From positions 1,426,001-1,490,000 of the forward strand of contig NZ_CP163302.1 in NCBI RefSeq assembly GCF_041022165.1: DNA of 64,000 nucleotides, in the 5' to 3' direction. This stretch comes from Sinomonas sp. P10A9 (GTDB lineage: Bacteria; Actinomycetota; Actinomycetes; Actinomycetales; Micrococcaceae). The position numbers were made by a program, and so were the translations under genes. Below, piece after piece: positions 8,820 to 21,090 of the stretch. The notes beneath the pieces were generated by a model, which worked only from the letters and a program-made list of their open reading frames with translations, searched no databases and was not told the DNA's origin. Position 1 is the first letter of the stretch. Each line of letters starts with the position of its first letter.

Positions 8820-8841
8820 CCATTGGCGACTGGGACCGCCC

Positions 8842-11556
8842 GTGAACGAGGAGCCTCCCGGGCCGCACGTGCTCCCTACCACCGCGCGCGTCGTCGAGCT
8901 CGTCCAGCGGCCAGGAACGGCTGCTGTGCTCGTCCTCGGCGAGATGGGCGCGGGCAAGTCCGCGGTGCTCGACGGCGCGGCGAGGCTCCTCGACGGCGCG
9001 ATGGAACTTCTCCGCCTCCACGGCAGCCCCTCGCTCGCGAAGGTGCCCTACGGCGTGCTCGCGCCCTTCCTTGGCGCACTTCCCCCCGAGGGGGCCGGAT
9101 CGCGCGTCGAGGTGCTACGGGCGTTCTGGCGCGCCGTCGAAGCCCTCCGGCGGGATCGCAGAAGAGACCTCCTGCTCGTGATCGACGATGCACACGAGCT
9201 CGACCCCGCGTCGAGCGAGGTGGTCGCCGAGCTCGTTTCGGCCCGATGGACCAAGGCATTCGTCGCGGCGCCCAGCGGTGCAGCGCTGCCCCGGCCGCTC
9301 ATGGAGCTGTGGCTCGACGGCGGAGTCGAACGCGTGGACCTCGCTCCGCTGAGCGTCGACCAGGTCCGGGAGTTCATCGAGTCTGCCCTGGGCGGCCGCG
9401 TCCTGGCCTCGGTGCCGCGGCTCTTCTGGCAGGCATCGGAGGGCAATCCACTGGTGCTGGGCAGACTCGTCGATGAGGCCCGACGAGCCGGATCCCTCGC
9501 GCTGCGCGGGCAGACCTGGGTCATCACCGGCGAACTCCCGCATCAGGGCGTTGGACTGGTCGGCCTCGCACGGGCGCAGCTCGCGCGCCTGACGGCGGCC
9601 GAGCGGGAAGCACTGAGCCTGATTGTCGTTGCCGAGCCGGCACCGCTCGAATTGATCGAACGCGAATACGGCGCAGAGACCATCCAGCGTCTTGTCGCGA
9701 CCCGCCTCGTTCGTCCGCCCGAGGGGCCCGATGGAGTGCTCCGCCTGCGGCATCCCGTGTATGGCAACGCCCTCCTCTCGCTCATCCCGCGCACCACGTC
9801 GCTCGAGCTGAGGCAGCATGCGACCGAGTACGTGGCCCACCAGACGTCGACGGCGGAGGGCCTGCTGCGGGCCACCACCTGGGCTCTGGACTGCGGCTTC
9901 ACGATGGAGGACGCAACGCTCTTGGCCGCCGCCCAACTGGGGCTTCGCCTCTATGAGACCTCGCTCGCCGTGCGGGCTGCCCGCGCCGTCGGGGATCCCG
10001 AGCTGCGTCCGGCCGCCGATGAGGTGCTCGGCCAGGTCGCCTACAGTCGGGGCGAGTACGCTGAGGCCGCTGCGCTGCTGAGGCCGAGCGGAGGCCTCGA
10101 CGGCAGGACCCACGCCTGCCTCACGGGAGGTCTCGTGTGGATCTTCGCCCGCACCGCGTTGGGCCACTCGGCTGGGGCCATCCGCGACGACGTCGACCGA
10201 CTGGAGGATGGAGAGGTCAGGGAGGTCCTCGGCCTCGTGCTCGATTCACTCGTGGGTGACTCCGCCCGGGTCGCCGAGCGTCTGGCCCGGAGGCAGGCCG
10301 CACGTGCGCACGACGCTCGCGCGGACGACCTGGCAGAGATCGTCGTCCAGTCTGTCCGGGCTGAGCTCCTCGTCGGCGCGGGCCACCCAATACAGGCGCT
10401 CGCTGCCGTGCGAGGCCGGCTCACCCGGGCCGTGGAGGGCAACATCGTGACGCCGTTCGTCCAGTCCTTCGCGACGGCACGGCTGCTCATCGCAGATCTC
10501 ACTGCAGGGCAGTGGGACGCGGCCGACGCCGACGTCCAGCGATTCCTCATCGCCTCCAACGCCGGTCTGGTTGCAGACGGCGCCGCCGCTGAGACGGCGC
10601 GGGGCCTGAGCCTGCTGCGCAGAGGCATGTTCCGCGATGCCCTCGCCACGCTCACTCCGGCCGTCGACGCGCTGCGGGGACGCGATCCCCAGCATGTCGT
10701 CGGCCTCGCGGCGTCGACCGCTGCCTACGCAGGTGTGCGACTCGGGGAGTACGACGTCGCGCGCGGGCTCCTCATCGACGTTGAGAATCCCGCGAATCCC
10801 GGGGTTTCCCTTCTCCGGCCCTTGGTCGACCTCTTCGCCGCGGCCGCGAGAGCCGGGCTCGCCGGACCGGGCGCACCGCCGGTCGCCGAGGCTGGCCGGG
10901 ACCTCGAGGCAGTGCTGGAGAGGATGTCCGGCAGGGGTCGGCTCGACCTTGAGATCCAGGGCGAGATCCTCTGGCTCGAAGCCGGGCACCGTAGCCGGCT
11001 CGACCGGCTGCGGGACGTCGCGGAGAGGATCGAGGGGGCGTGGGCTGCGTCGGCTGCCCGCATGGCCTCGGCGCTCATCGACGGCTCCCCAGCGACGCTG
11101 CTTGAAGCAGCGGAGTCCCTCTTTGCGGCCGGTGCGGTGTGGAACTCACGGGAGTGCTTTGCGGATGCCTCGCGCGCCCTCGACAGGATGTTGCGCCGCA
11201 CCGACGCGCGCGAGGCCTGGGCGAGGAAGACGGACTGCGACGCCATCCTGGGGGACGAGGGCCCGGCGCTCGCCCCGCCGGAGGTGAAGCGCCTCACCCG
11301 CAGGGAACGCGAGGTCGTGGCCTTTGCCGTGTCCGGACTCAGCGACCGGGAGATCGCTCAGCGGCTCACGGTATCGGTGAGAACGGTGGAGGGGCACCTC
11401 TACAGGGCCTATGCGAAGCTCGATGTGACGAGCCGCGAACAGCTCACGTCTGCCGTGGGCAGGACACGCCGGAGCGCACACTCGGCGCGCGCAATCGAGT
11501 ACACCTCGAACGGGACCAAGTACTCTGTCTCCGACGGGGTACCGAAATACGAGTAG
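8842..11556 (+). CDS. LAL/STAND-type LuxR regulator B1, 904 aa
   Basis: Second member of the first regulator pair. It has intact nucleotide motifs: Walker A GEMGAGKS at residues 33-40 and Walker B LLLVIDDAHELD with D115-D116. The middle is a long Ala/Leu-rich helical region. The LuxR HTH (RLTRREREVVAFAVSGLSDREIAQRL, VRTVEGHLYRAYAKL) is followed by an unusual tail of about 30 residues (ending VSDGVPKYE) that the three sister proteins lack. The start is GTG 8842; the frame is open further upstream, but only through the end of the preceding gene and without a ribosome site. It pairs with A1 and is paralogous to the protein at 16517. Ligand and targets are unknown. Confidence 0.83.
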   Translation: MNEEPPGPHVLPTTARVVELVQRPGTAAVLVLGEMGAGKSAVLDGAARLLDGAMELLRLHGSPSLAKVPYGVLAPFLGALPPEGAGSRVEVLRAFWRAVEALRRDRRRDLLLVIDDAHELDPASSEVVAELVSARWTKAFVAAPSGAALPRPLMELWLDGGVERVDLAPLSVDQVREFIESALGGRVLASVPRLFWQASEGNPLVLGRLVDEARRAGSLALRGQTWVITGELPHQGVGLVGLARAQLARLTAAEREALSLIVVAEPAPLELIEREYGAETIQRLVATRLVRPPEGPDGVLRLRHPVYGNALLSLIPRTTSLELRQHATEYVAHQTSTAEGLLRATTWALDCGFTMEDATLLAAAQLGLRLYETSLAVRAARAVGDPELRPAADEVLGQVAYSRGEYAEAAALLRPSGGLDGRTHACLTGGLVWIFARTALGHSAGAIRDDVDRLEDGEVREVLGLVLDSLVGDSARVAERLARRQAARAHDARADDLAEIVVQSVRAELLVGAGHPIQALAAVRGRLTRAVEGNIVTPFVQSFATARLLIADLTAGQWDAADADVQRFLIASNAGLVADGAAAETARGLSLLRRGMFRDALATLTPAVDALRGRDPQHVVGLAASTAAYAGVRLGEYDVARGLLIDVENPANPGVSLLRPLVDLFAAAARAGLAGPGAPPVAEAGRDLEAVLERMSGRGRLDLEIQGEILWLEAGHRSRLDRLRDVAERIEGAWAASAARMASALIDGSPATLLEAAESLFAAGAVWNSRECFADASRALDRMLRRTDAREAWARKTDCDAILGDEGPALAPPEVKRLTRREREVVAFAVSGLSDREIAQRLTVSVRTVEGHLYRAYAKLDVTSREQLTSAVGRTRRSAHSARAIEYTSNGTKYSVSDGVPKYE

Positions 11557-11567
11557 CGGCTACGCAT

Positions 11568-11591
11568 GTGGCACTAAAGGCCCAGTGCCAC
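11568..11591 (+). terminator. Hairpin after regulator pair 1
   Basis: Inverted repeat GTGGCACT / AGTGCCAC (8 bp, 8-base loop) starting 12 bases after the B1 stop. There is no T tract. It is the best terminator candidate between the regulators and sufS. Confidence 0.5.
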
Positions 11592-13658
<2,067 letters not shown>

Positions 13659-13768
13659 ACACCCGGACTCGGTCAAAAGTCTCTATTCGAGGGCCGGGCC
13701 TCTGACGTACGCTAAGCCCTGATTTGGGCGGACGAGCTGTTGCCGCCTGGGCTGTGGGGTGACTTGGC

Positions 13769-16480
13769 ATGCAGAGAGATACCGCTGCATCGATGACCTT
13801 CGTCCACGCTGACGATGCACCGGCTGGATCAGCGGAACGCCAGGCCGATCGGCTTACGTGGGCGATGCTCGTCCGTCAGGAGGAACTCGCGCACGCGGTC
13901 CACGCATTCAGGGACCCGGCCTCACTGGGGGCGGTCGTGACCGGCCCGCCCGGCGTGGGGAAGTCATTCCTTGCGAGCGCGGTCCTCTCTGCCCTCGGCG
14001 CCGGGGTGTACCCACTGCGGATCCGGACCCCTTCCGTGCCGTCGGATGTGCACTTCGCGTCCCTGGGGCCCCTTCTCGCCCGTCTCCCGAGAGGTCTGGC
14101 CGACTCGCCCACCAAGCTCTTGGTCGCCGTCCAGGAGATCCTCCGTGGGGATGCCGGCGGGCTGCCGGTCGTCCTCGTCGTCGAGTTCGGCGCCCCGCTG
14201 GATGAAGGCACCGTCGGAGTGCTCCTCCACCTTCTCCACGGAGGGATGGCGAGGCTGCTCGCGATCGCCCCGCGCACCACCGACCTGCCGGCCGACTTCC
14301 TGCGTCTCGTCCGCGACGGCAGGCTCAGCGAGGTCGCCCTGCGCGGCATCAGCATCCGCGAGACCCGAAAGCTCGTCTCCGCCCTCATGGGTGGGCGCGT
14401 TTCAGCCTCGGCGGTGGTCGAAGTCCATCAGGCCTGCGGAGGCAATCCCTCGACGGTCCAGGGCATCGTGCGGCGCGAGCATGCGTCCGGCAATCTCCAT
14501 CGGAGAGGAGCGGTCTGGACCCTCGACGGTCCGGTCGAGGGTGAGGTCGGCGCGGGAACGGATGAGATCATCCGTGCGCGCTGGGCGCGCGAGCCCCAGG
14601 ATGTCCGTGAGGTGATTGAGCATCTCGCAGCGGCCCGGCGAATCCCGATTTCAGGGCTCGCCGGGCTTTTTGGTACCGAGGTCCTGGTTGACATGGAGGA
14701 GCGGCACCTCCTGGCCGTCGACGGGAGCCCGCGCCGGTGCGCGTACCTCCGGGAACCGCGGATGGCCGAGCTCGTGCGGGGGCGGCTTGGGCCCGACCGC
14801 CACCGGGAGCTCGCGTCGCTCGCGACGCGCAGCGGCGCCCCCGAGGAGGACGGGCTGGACGCGGAAGATCTCATCTCGTACGTCGAGTGGGCCTTCGCGA
14901 GCGGGGGATCCGTGGGCCCGGACCTTCTGACCCGTGCGGCACATGCCGCGATGGGACTCTTTGAACCGCAGCGGGCACTGGATCTCTTGGACCGCGGCGG
15001 GAGGCCGACTGGTCCTGCGGCCGTCGGGGAGACCCTCGCGAGGGCCGACGCGCTCTCGATCCTCGAACGGAGGGAGGAGGCGCTCGCGGTCATCACGCAC
15101 CTGCCGCCGGCCGCGCTCGACGGGGTCGGAGCGGTCGAGCGCGCGCGCGTCGCGGCCACGGAAAGCGAGCTGCTCACGTGGCTCCCCGAGCACGGCGACC
15201 CCCTCGGCCCACTCCGCACAGAACGGGCAGCGCTCGCGGCCGAGAGCCACGCGGGCCGGCACGTCCTGCGAGACGCGGCGGAGGTCCTCGACCTCGCCGA
15301 GTTCCGCGCCCACGCGTTCCGGGGCGAGTTCGTCCCGGTCCTCGACACGCTTGAGGAGGCCGCGCTGCGGGCAGACGCGAGCGAGGGGTTCCGCCATGAG
15401 ACTTCGCTCCTGCTCGCCCTCGCGTGGGCGGCCTGCGGACGGGAGCTGGATGCGGCCGCGCTCCTTGCCGCGGTCGAGTCGAGGGCGGCCCAGTGCTGCG
15501 AGGATGACTCCTTCATCTCCGCTGCCTGCTTCGTCTGGATTGTCAATGGCGACTGGAAGCGGTGCCTTGAGCGGCTCGAGACCTACATGGAGCGCGGTGG
15601 GCGGCGGCTCAGACTGCGCGGAGGTCTCCTCGAGCTCTGGGTGGGCCTCTCGCTCGTCATGGCGGGGCAGGGAGGACCTGCCCTCGAGCCGCTCCTGAAC
15701 GCGCTGGCCCAACTCGAGGAATTCCCCGCCGCCAATGCGGAGCGGGCCGCGTCGGCTGCGACGGCGCTCGCGTACGCCCAGATCGGGGACTCGGGCGAGG
15801 CCGCGCTGTACCTCGAGAGGGCGGCTGCCGCGGCCGGGCATACCCCGTGGCGGCTCGAGTTCTTCGCCGATTTCTGCGAGCTCCTGGCCCGTCGCTGGCT
15901 CGGGGAGGGCGCGGCCACCGAGCGGCTTCTCGCCCACGCGGCCCTCGACGAGGAGGCGGGGCGTGTCGCAGCGGCCGGATTGAGGGTCTTCGCGGCGTCC
16001 GTGCCCGGCACCGATAGCGAGTTCCTGTGGATCGAAAGGCTCGGGCAGCAGCGGCAGGGACCTCTCGCGCACCTCATGACGTCGGTGGCCGCCGCATCCC
16101 GCTGCCGTGAAGCCGAGGCGCTGCTCGCGGCGGCCGAGGAGGCGCACGCGATGAGCCTCGACAGCGTCGAGGCCCGATGCGCCGCTCTCGCGCTCGATGC
16201 TGCGCGCGACCACGGCGACGCAGGGGCCGCAGGCCGCGCCCAGACCAGGCTCGACCGCCTCACCCGGATCCTCCCGGTCCTTCCCCTCGTCCCGCAGGTG
16301 CCCGCGCCAGTGCTGACGAGCCGCGAGCGCCAGATCGCGGACATGGCCGCATCGGGGTCGTCGAACCGGGATATCGCGGAGGCGATCGGCGTCTCGGTGC
16401 GCACCGTCGAGGGGCACCTCTACCAGGTGTTCATGAAGCTCGGGGTGTCCTCGCGCAGCGGCCTCGAGGGGCTGGTCTGA
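13769..16480 (+). CDS. LAL/STAND-type LuxR regulator A2, 903 aa
   Basis: Paralogue of A1 (6096). The Walker A is canonical, GPPGVGKS at residues 59-66, but the Walker B position again lacks Asp-Asp: VLVVEFGAPLD, with E139-F140. The middle is long and helical. The C-terminal HTH (LTSRERQIADMAASGSSNRDIAEAIG, VRTVEGHLYQVFMKL) ends the protein. It starts at ATG 13769 after a short purine-rich site; a -10-like TACGCT lies at about 13709. It begins 110 bases after sufU and is followed after 36 bases by its B-type partner. Ligand and targets are unknown. Confidence 0.84.
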   Translation: MQRDTAASMTFVHADDAPAGSAERQADRLTWAMLVRQEELAHAVHAFRDPASLGAVVTGPPGVGKSFLASAVLSALGAGVYPLRIRTPSVPSDVHFASLGPLLARLPRGLADSPTKLLVAVQEILRGDAGGLPVVLVVEFGAPLDEGTVGVLLHLLHGGMARLLAIAPRTTDLPADFLRLVRDGRLSEVALRGISIRETRKLVSALMGGRVSASAVVEVHQACGGNPSTVQGIVRREHASGNLHRRGAVWTLDGPVEGEVGAGTDEIIRARWAREPQDVREVIEHLAAARRIPISGLAGLFGTEVLVDMEERHLLAVDGSPRRCAYLREPRMAELVRGRLGPDRHRELASLATRSGAPEEDGLDAEDLISYVEWAFASGGSVGPDLLTRAAHAAMGLFEPQRALDLLDRGGRPTGPAAVGETLARADALSILERREEALAVITHLPPAALDGVGAVERARVAATESELLTWLPEHGDPLGPLRTERAALAAESHAGRHVLRDAAEVLDLAEFRAHAFRGEFVPVLDTLEEAALRADASEGFRHETSLLLALAWAACGRELDAAALLAAVESRAAQCCEDDSFISAACFVWIVNGDWKRCLERLETYMERGGRRLRLRGGLLELWVGLSLVMAGQGGPALEPLLNALAQLEEFPAANAERAASAATALAYAQIGDSGEAALYLERAAAAAGHTPWRLEFFADFCELLARRWLGEGAATERLLAHAALDEEAGRVAAAGLRVFAASVPGTDSEFLWIERLGQQRQGPLAHLMTSVAAASRCREAEALLAAAEEAHAMSLDSVEARCAALALDAARDHGDAGAAGRAQTRLDRLTRILPVLPLVPQVPAPVLTSRERQIADMAASGSSNRDIAEAIGVSVRTVEGHLYQVFMKLGVSSRSGLEGLV

Positions 16481-16516
16481 GGTGCGGGGAGGGCCTGAGG
16501 CTATGGGGGATCGGGG

Positions 16517-19249
16517 GTGACGGGGCAGGCGGAGCTCCGACGGGAGACTGCGGCCGCAGGTGGGCCCACACGTCAGGGGATCGCGTCCGCGGCCGCGGAC
16601 CTGCTGCGCCGCGAGGGCCCGACCGCGGTGTTCATCGTCGGCGAGCTGGGATCAGGACGGTCGCATCTGCTCTACGCGATCCTGGCGGAGCTCGCGGGCG
16701 AAGTCACGCCGTTCCGCCTCTCGACGGGTCACAGTCTCCGCGACATCCCGTACGCCGCCCTCCTGGCGCGCCTCCCTCAGCTCACGGTCGACGACGTGCA
16801 GGACCGCGTCGGGGTCCTGCGCGCCCTGTGGTCCGAGCTGCGCCGCACGACGGGGGAGACCGGCCAGCCCATCCTCGTGGTCGTCGACGACGCCCAGGAC
16901 CTCGACGACGGATCGGCAGGCCTCATCGCGGAGGCGGTCGCGTCGTCGTGGGTACGGCTCCTCGCTGCAGGGACGGCGAGAAGCGGCCTCCCCGGCGACC
17001 TGCTCGAGATGTGGCATGACGGGATCGCTGAACGGATCGAGCTCCCGCCGCTGAGCCTTGCGGAAGCCAAAGGCCTCGTGGAAGGACGCCTCGGCGGCCG
17101 GCTGTCCGCCACCGCGGCCCGCGTGCTGCACAGCATCGCCGGCGGGAATCCGCTGCACCTCGTCTCCCTCCTGGACGAGGCGCTCGAGGGGAAGACGCTC
17201 GTGCGTCAGGACGGCCTCTGGCTCCTGACCGCACCCTTCCGCAGCCGCGGCGAAGCCCTCGCGGAATATGTGCGCAGCGGGATGGAGGCCCTCACGTCTG
17301 CGGAGCGCGAGGCGGTCATGCTGGTAGCGCTCACTGAGCCGCTGCCCAGGGCAGCCGCACGCGCCCTCATCATGCGCGACGTGCTCGACCGCCTCCTGGA
17401 ACTCGGCTGGCTCACCGAGACGGCGGGGGACGGGCTGCGTGTGCGGTCGAGACTCGAGGGCGATGCCGTGCGCCGGATGACGACGGCGACCCGCCGCCTC
17501 CACCTCTACCGGCGTGCCGAGGCCGCCGGCGACGACCTCCGGCAGCCCGCCAACGAACTCAGGCTCCTCGAACTGGCGCTCGGAACCGGCACGGTGCTGC
17601 CCGCAGCCGAGCTGCTCGCCCGCGCCTCGACGGCCGTGCGCCGCTTCGACAGCGAGCTCGGACTCAGGGCGGCGGCCATGATCGACGGCGACGCTGAGCG
17701 CTCCCTCGTCCGGGGCGTCGTCGCCCGAGCCCACCTCAATCTCGGGAGCCCGGAAGCGGCGCTCGCCGCCGTTGCCCGCGGCCCAGCAGATCCCAGCGAT
17801 GCGGCCGATGTGCTCGCTGGCTCCCTCGTGAAGTTCATGGTGCGGCTCGCCCTCGGCGACCTCGAGCGCGTGGAGGAGGACGCCGTCGCGCTTGAGAAGG
17901 CGGCGGCGAACGTCTCGCATGGCGACGCCCGGGTGATCGGGCCAGGAGCCAAGGAGGCCGTCCTGCGGCGCGCGCGGCTCCTGCGGGCGCTCGCCTCGGC
18001 GGAGCGTGCTGACTTCGGCGCGGTCGCCGCCGCGCTTGAAGAGGACGGACGGTCGGCCCGTGCCTCTGCGGCGCCTGAGATCGAGAAGTACCTCTGGATC
18101 CTCCTCGACTCGGAGGTCCAGCTCGCGGCGGGGCGTTACGAGAAGGCCGCACACTCGGCGGGCGTCGTGCTAGCAGGCAGAGTCATGGACGAGGAGCACT
18201 TCCCCCTCGCCGAGCACGGATTGGTGCGGTACCTGGCCGGGGCAGTGCTGGCGGGTGATTGGGAGGACATCGACGGTGTCCTTGGCTCCTCTGAGCGGGG
18301 ACACCTGCGCCCGGTCGTGGTGTACGGGCCTTGCCTGGACTGCGCGCGCTCGTATGTCCTCCTGCGCCAGGGGCGGGCCGAGGAGGCCGACGCCGTCCTT
18401 GCCGACGTCGTGCAGAACCTCGAGCTCCTCGATCCGCTCCGGCTGCGGGGCCTCGCGTGGTCGTTCGCTGCGTGGTCCGCAGCGGCGATTGCGCACCCCG
18501 ATGTAGCACGCGCCCGACTGGCCCGCGCCGAGCAGACAGCCGGCGTGGGCAGCGCAGCGATGCGCCACCTCGCTGCGATGCACCGTGCGGGCGCCCTCGA
18601 GATGCTCGACGCCGGGACCGGGCTTCCACTCCTGGCGGCCATGGCCGAGGAGGACCATGCGGCCTCTCGCCCGGGCTGGGAACTCGTGGCCCGCATCATC
18701 GGATTCGAACTCGGGGCCTCGGACGACGACGGGCGGGGCGCCGGGCTTGCCGCCGAGGCCGAGGGGTCCTGGGCACGTGCCTGGGCTGCCTGGGCCAGCG
18801 CCCAGACGGCCGAGGGTCCTGATGGACCCGCAGGTGCCGCGAACCCCGGATCTGGTGGCGCGGCCGAAGGCTACCTGGCTGCGGGAGAGCTCTTCCGCAG
18901 CCTCGGCATGCTCCGGCGTGCCCGGGCCGCCTTCGCGCGGGCAGCCGCATGCTCCGACTCCGCCGGGGACCGTGCCGCCGCGCGTCGCGCCGCGGCCGCC
19001 GCGGGCACCTGTGAGGGCCTGCCCGGATCGGGAGAGGCGGGCGAGCGGGAGGAGGCCGTCCTTGCCTCGCTGCGCCTGAGCCGCCGCGAGCAGGACGTCG
19101 TCGACCTTGCCCTCGATGGCCTGAGCGACCGGCAGATCGCGGACAGGCTCCACCTGTCCGTGCGGACCGTTGAGGGCCACCTCCACCGCAGCTACGCGAA
19201 GCTGGGCATCCGCAGCCGCGAGGAGCTACGCGCCGCCGTGCTCGGCTGA
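16517..19249 (+). CDS. LAL/STAND-type LuxR regulator B2, 910 aa, Walker A Lys replaced by Arg
   Basis: Paralogue of B1 (8842). The P-loop reads GELGSGRS (residues 42-49), so the catalytic Lys is Arg (R48), while Walker B is intact (ILVVVDDAQDLD, D124-D125). Such a change usually abolishes or strongly weakens nucleotide hydrolysis in P-loop proteins. The middle is long and Ala/Leu-rich. The C-terminal LuxR HTH is RLSRREQDVVDLALDGLSDRQIADRL, VRTVEGHLHRSYAKL. GTG 16517 was chosen as the first start after the A2 stop. It forms a pair with A2, probably co-transcribed. Ligand and targets are unknown. Confidence 0.83.
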   Translation: MTGQAELRRETAAAGGPTRQGIASAAADLLRREGPTAVFIVGELGSGRSHLLYAILAELAGEVTPFRLSTGHSLRDIPYAALLARLPQLTVDDVQDRVGVLRALWSELRRTTGETGQPILVVVDDAQDLDDGSAGLIAEAVASSWVRLLAAGTARSGLPGDLLEMWHDGIAERIELPPLSLAEAKGLVEGRLGGRLSATAARVLHSIAGGNPLHLVSLLDEALEGKTLVRQDGLWLLTAPFRSRGEALAEYVRSGMEALTSAEREAVMLVALTEPLPRAAARALIMRDVLDRLLELGWLTETAGDGLRVRSRLEGDAVRRMTTATRRLHLYRRAEAAGDDLRQPANELRLLELALGTGTVLPAAELLARASTAVRRFDSELGLRAAAMIDGDAERSLVRGVVARAHLNLGSPEAALAAVARGPADPSDAADVLAGSLVKFMVRLALGDLERVEEDAVALEKAAANVSHGDARVIGPGAKEAVLRRARLLRALASAERADFGAVAAALEEDGRSARASAAPEIEKYLWILLDSEVQLAAGRYEKAAHSAGVVLAGRVMDEEHFPLAEHGLVRYLAGAVLAGDWEDIDGVLGSSERGHLRPVVVYGPCLDCARSYVLLRQGRAEEADAVLADVVQNLELLDPLRLRGLAWSFAAWSAAAIAHPDVARARLARAEQTAGVGSAAMRHLAAMHRAGALEMLDAGTGLPLLAAMAEEDHAASRPGWELVARIIGFELGASDDDGRGAGLAAEAEGSWARAWAAWASAQTAEGPDGPAGAANPGSGGAAEGYLAAGELFRSLGMLRRARAAFARAAACSDSAGDRAAARRAAAAAGTCEGLPGSGEAGEREEAVLASLRLSRREQDVVDLALDGLSDRQIADRLHLSVRTVEGHLHRSYAKLGIRSREELRAAVLG

Positions 19250-19533
19250 ACGGGCGCCGCTACGGCGGCCTTTCCGCCGCCCTGCCGCGGGCTTCATGGC
19301 GACCTCCCCACCAGCGACCCGAGTAGTCGCCTGCCTCGGTGCGCACGTACGTGGATCGGGACACGTAGGGGAAAGGTGCCTGCCTGCGTACCCGCCAAGG
19401 GTTCGCCCGTGGGAAGCCTTCTCCAGCTCGGGTACCCACTACTGGTGACCCCCACAGGGCGCTCGCGCTGTACTGGTGGAGGTGAAGGGCCCGGGTTCGG
19501 TCGGGCCGCCATGGGGAAGCCGAGGAGCGTGTC
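19250..19533 (+). promoter_or_regulatory. Upstream region of the polysaccharide operon
   Basis: No gene seen. A small hairpin CGGCGG-CCTTT-CCGCCG (19263-19279) may end the regulator transcript. Further on are AGTAGTC (19322-19328), ACGTACGT (19345-19352), GGACACGTAGG (19359-19369) and CCTGCGTACC (19383-19392). The stretch 19365-19392 has a close match at 43271-43297, at almost the same distance from the next start codon. The promoter itself is not obvious. Confidence 0.4.
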
Positions 19534-21042
19534 ATGTCCGTTGGCGCCGAGCAGCATCCAGCAGCACGCACGGCCGCGTTCCGCGGCGGCATGAGGGTCT
19601 TGTCCGACCTGCATGGCCGGTCCCAGACCCGGATCGCCCGGTCCCTGCGGGCGCAGGCGTGGCCACGGCGATACGCAGGCTACCTCCGCGTCGCGGATGC
19701 CCTCGTGGTCCTCGCCGCCGCGGCGAGCGGGATCGCGTTCATCGACGGCACCCCGCGATCCGTCGCCTCGATGGCGGTGCTGGCAGCCGTCTGGCCGGTC
19801 GCGCTGGGCGTCTACGGGAGCCGCGACCACTCGGTCCTGGGGATCGGCGTCGAGGAGTACCGTCGGCTTGTCGCTGCGAGCGTGCACCTGTTCGCGGCGG
19901 TCGCGATCGGCGTCGTGATCCTTGACGGCTCGCTTCCGGCACGCGTCTTCGTGGCGGTCTTCGGCGCTGGAATCATGGGGCTCCTGGCCATGCGCTGGAC
20001 CAGTCGCCGCTGGCTCAATCGGCGGCGGCAGGAGGGGCTGTACCTCACGCCGGCCGTCGTGGTGGGGGAGCCCGAGGACGTCCGCTACGTGGTTCGCCGG
20101 ATCGCCGCGAGCGAGGGCGCGCCGTACGACGTCCTCGGTGCGATCCTCCCGGGCGGCCGACGTGGGCAGTCCCTCGCGGTGGACGATGAGCGGCTGCCGG
20201 TCCTGAGCTCGACGGACGACGTCGTCCGGACGGTCGCGCTCAAGAGGGCCGGTGCGGTGATCATCGCCGGCCCGGTCCCGGGTGGCAGCCAGTACCTGCG
20301 CGAGCTCGGCTGGAACCTCGAGGCGCATGACGCCGAGCTCGTCCTCGCGTCGTCCCTCACCAACGTTGCGGGTCCCCGCATCCACTGGCGGCCCGTTCAG
20401 GGGCTGCCCCTCATGGAAGTCGACCTCCCGCACTACTCAGGTGCCAAGCATGTGGTCAAGCGGGCCATGGACCTGGTCCTCGCCGCGGCCGCGCTCGTGG
20501 TCCTCGCGCCGGTCCTCGGCGTGCTGGCGCTCATCGTGCGGCTTGACTCGCCCGGGCCCGTCTTCTTCCGGCAGGAGCGGATCGGCAAGGGCGGTGAGCC
20601 GTTCGCCATGCTCAAGTTCCGCTCGATGGTGCGGGACGCCGAGGCAGGGCTGAGCGTCCTCGCCTCGCTGAACGAGGGTGCGGGCGTCCTGTTCAAGGTC
20701 AAGGACGATCCCCGCATCACCCGCTGCGGACGATGGATGCGTCGTTTCTCGCTCGACGAACTCCCGCAGTTCATCAATGTCCTCAAAGGCCAGATGAGCC
20801 TGGTCGGACCGAGGCCACCACTTGCGAAGGAGGTCGGCGAGTATGAGCGGTACACGCGCCGTCGGATGCTCATCAAGCCCGGCATCACGGGACTCTGGCA
20901 GATCAGCGGACGTTCCGACCTCCCGTGGGACGACGCCGTCCGGCTGGACCTCTACTACGTGGAGAACTGGTCGATCACGGGTGACCTCATGATCCTCTGG
21001 CGGACGCTCCGCGCCGTCTTCTCGAGCACCGGCGCCTACTGA
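19534..21042 (+). CDS. Polyprenyl phosphate sugar-1-phosphate transferase (initiating enzyme)
   Basis: Attaches the first sugar-1-phosphate to undecaprenyl phosphate at the membrane, starting assembly of the repeat unit. The 502 aa matches WbaP/CpsE-like enzymes. The N-terminal half has four or five hydrophobic helices and a CoA-binding-like domain (about 45-290). The C-terminal bacterial sugar transferase domain (about 310-500) has MDLVLAAAALVVLAPVLGVL, the catalytic region PGPVFFRQERIGKGG and KFRSMV, LPQFINVLKGQMSLVGPRPP, and KPGITGLWQISGRSD. ATG 19534 has gaggagcg upstream. It heads the coupled operon. The sugar transferred cannot be told from sequence. Confidence 0.92.
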   Translation: MSVGAEQHPAARTAAFRGGMRVLSDLHGRSQTRIARSLRAQAWPRRYAGYLRVADALVVLAAAASGIAFIDGTPRSVASMAVLAAVWPVALGVYGSRDHSVLGIGVEEYRRLVAASVHLFAAVAIGVVILDGSLPARVFVAVFGAGIMGLLAMRWTSRRWLNRRRQEGLYLTPAVVVGEPEDVRYVVRRIAASEGAPYDVLGAILPGGRRGQSLAVDDERLPVLSSTDDVVRTVALKRAGAVIIAGPVPGGSQYLRELGWNLEAHDAELVLASSLTNVAGPRIHWRPVQGLPLMEVDLPHYSGAKHVVKRAMDLVLAAAALVVLAPVLGVLALIVRLDSPGPVFFRQERIGKGGEPFAMLKFRSMVRDAEAGLSVLASLNEGAGVLFKVKDDPRITRCGRWMRRFSLDELPQFINVLKGQMSLVGPRPPLAKEVGEYERYTRRRMLIKPGITGLWQISGRSDLPWDDAVRLDLYYVENWSITGDLMILWRTLRAVFSSTGAY

Positions 21043-21090
21043 CGCCGGGCCCGCCCACTCGTCACGCACCCAAGGAAGAAGGGCCACCAG

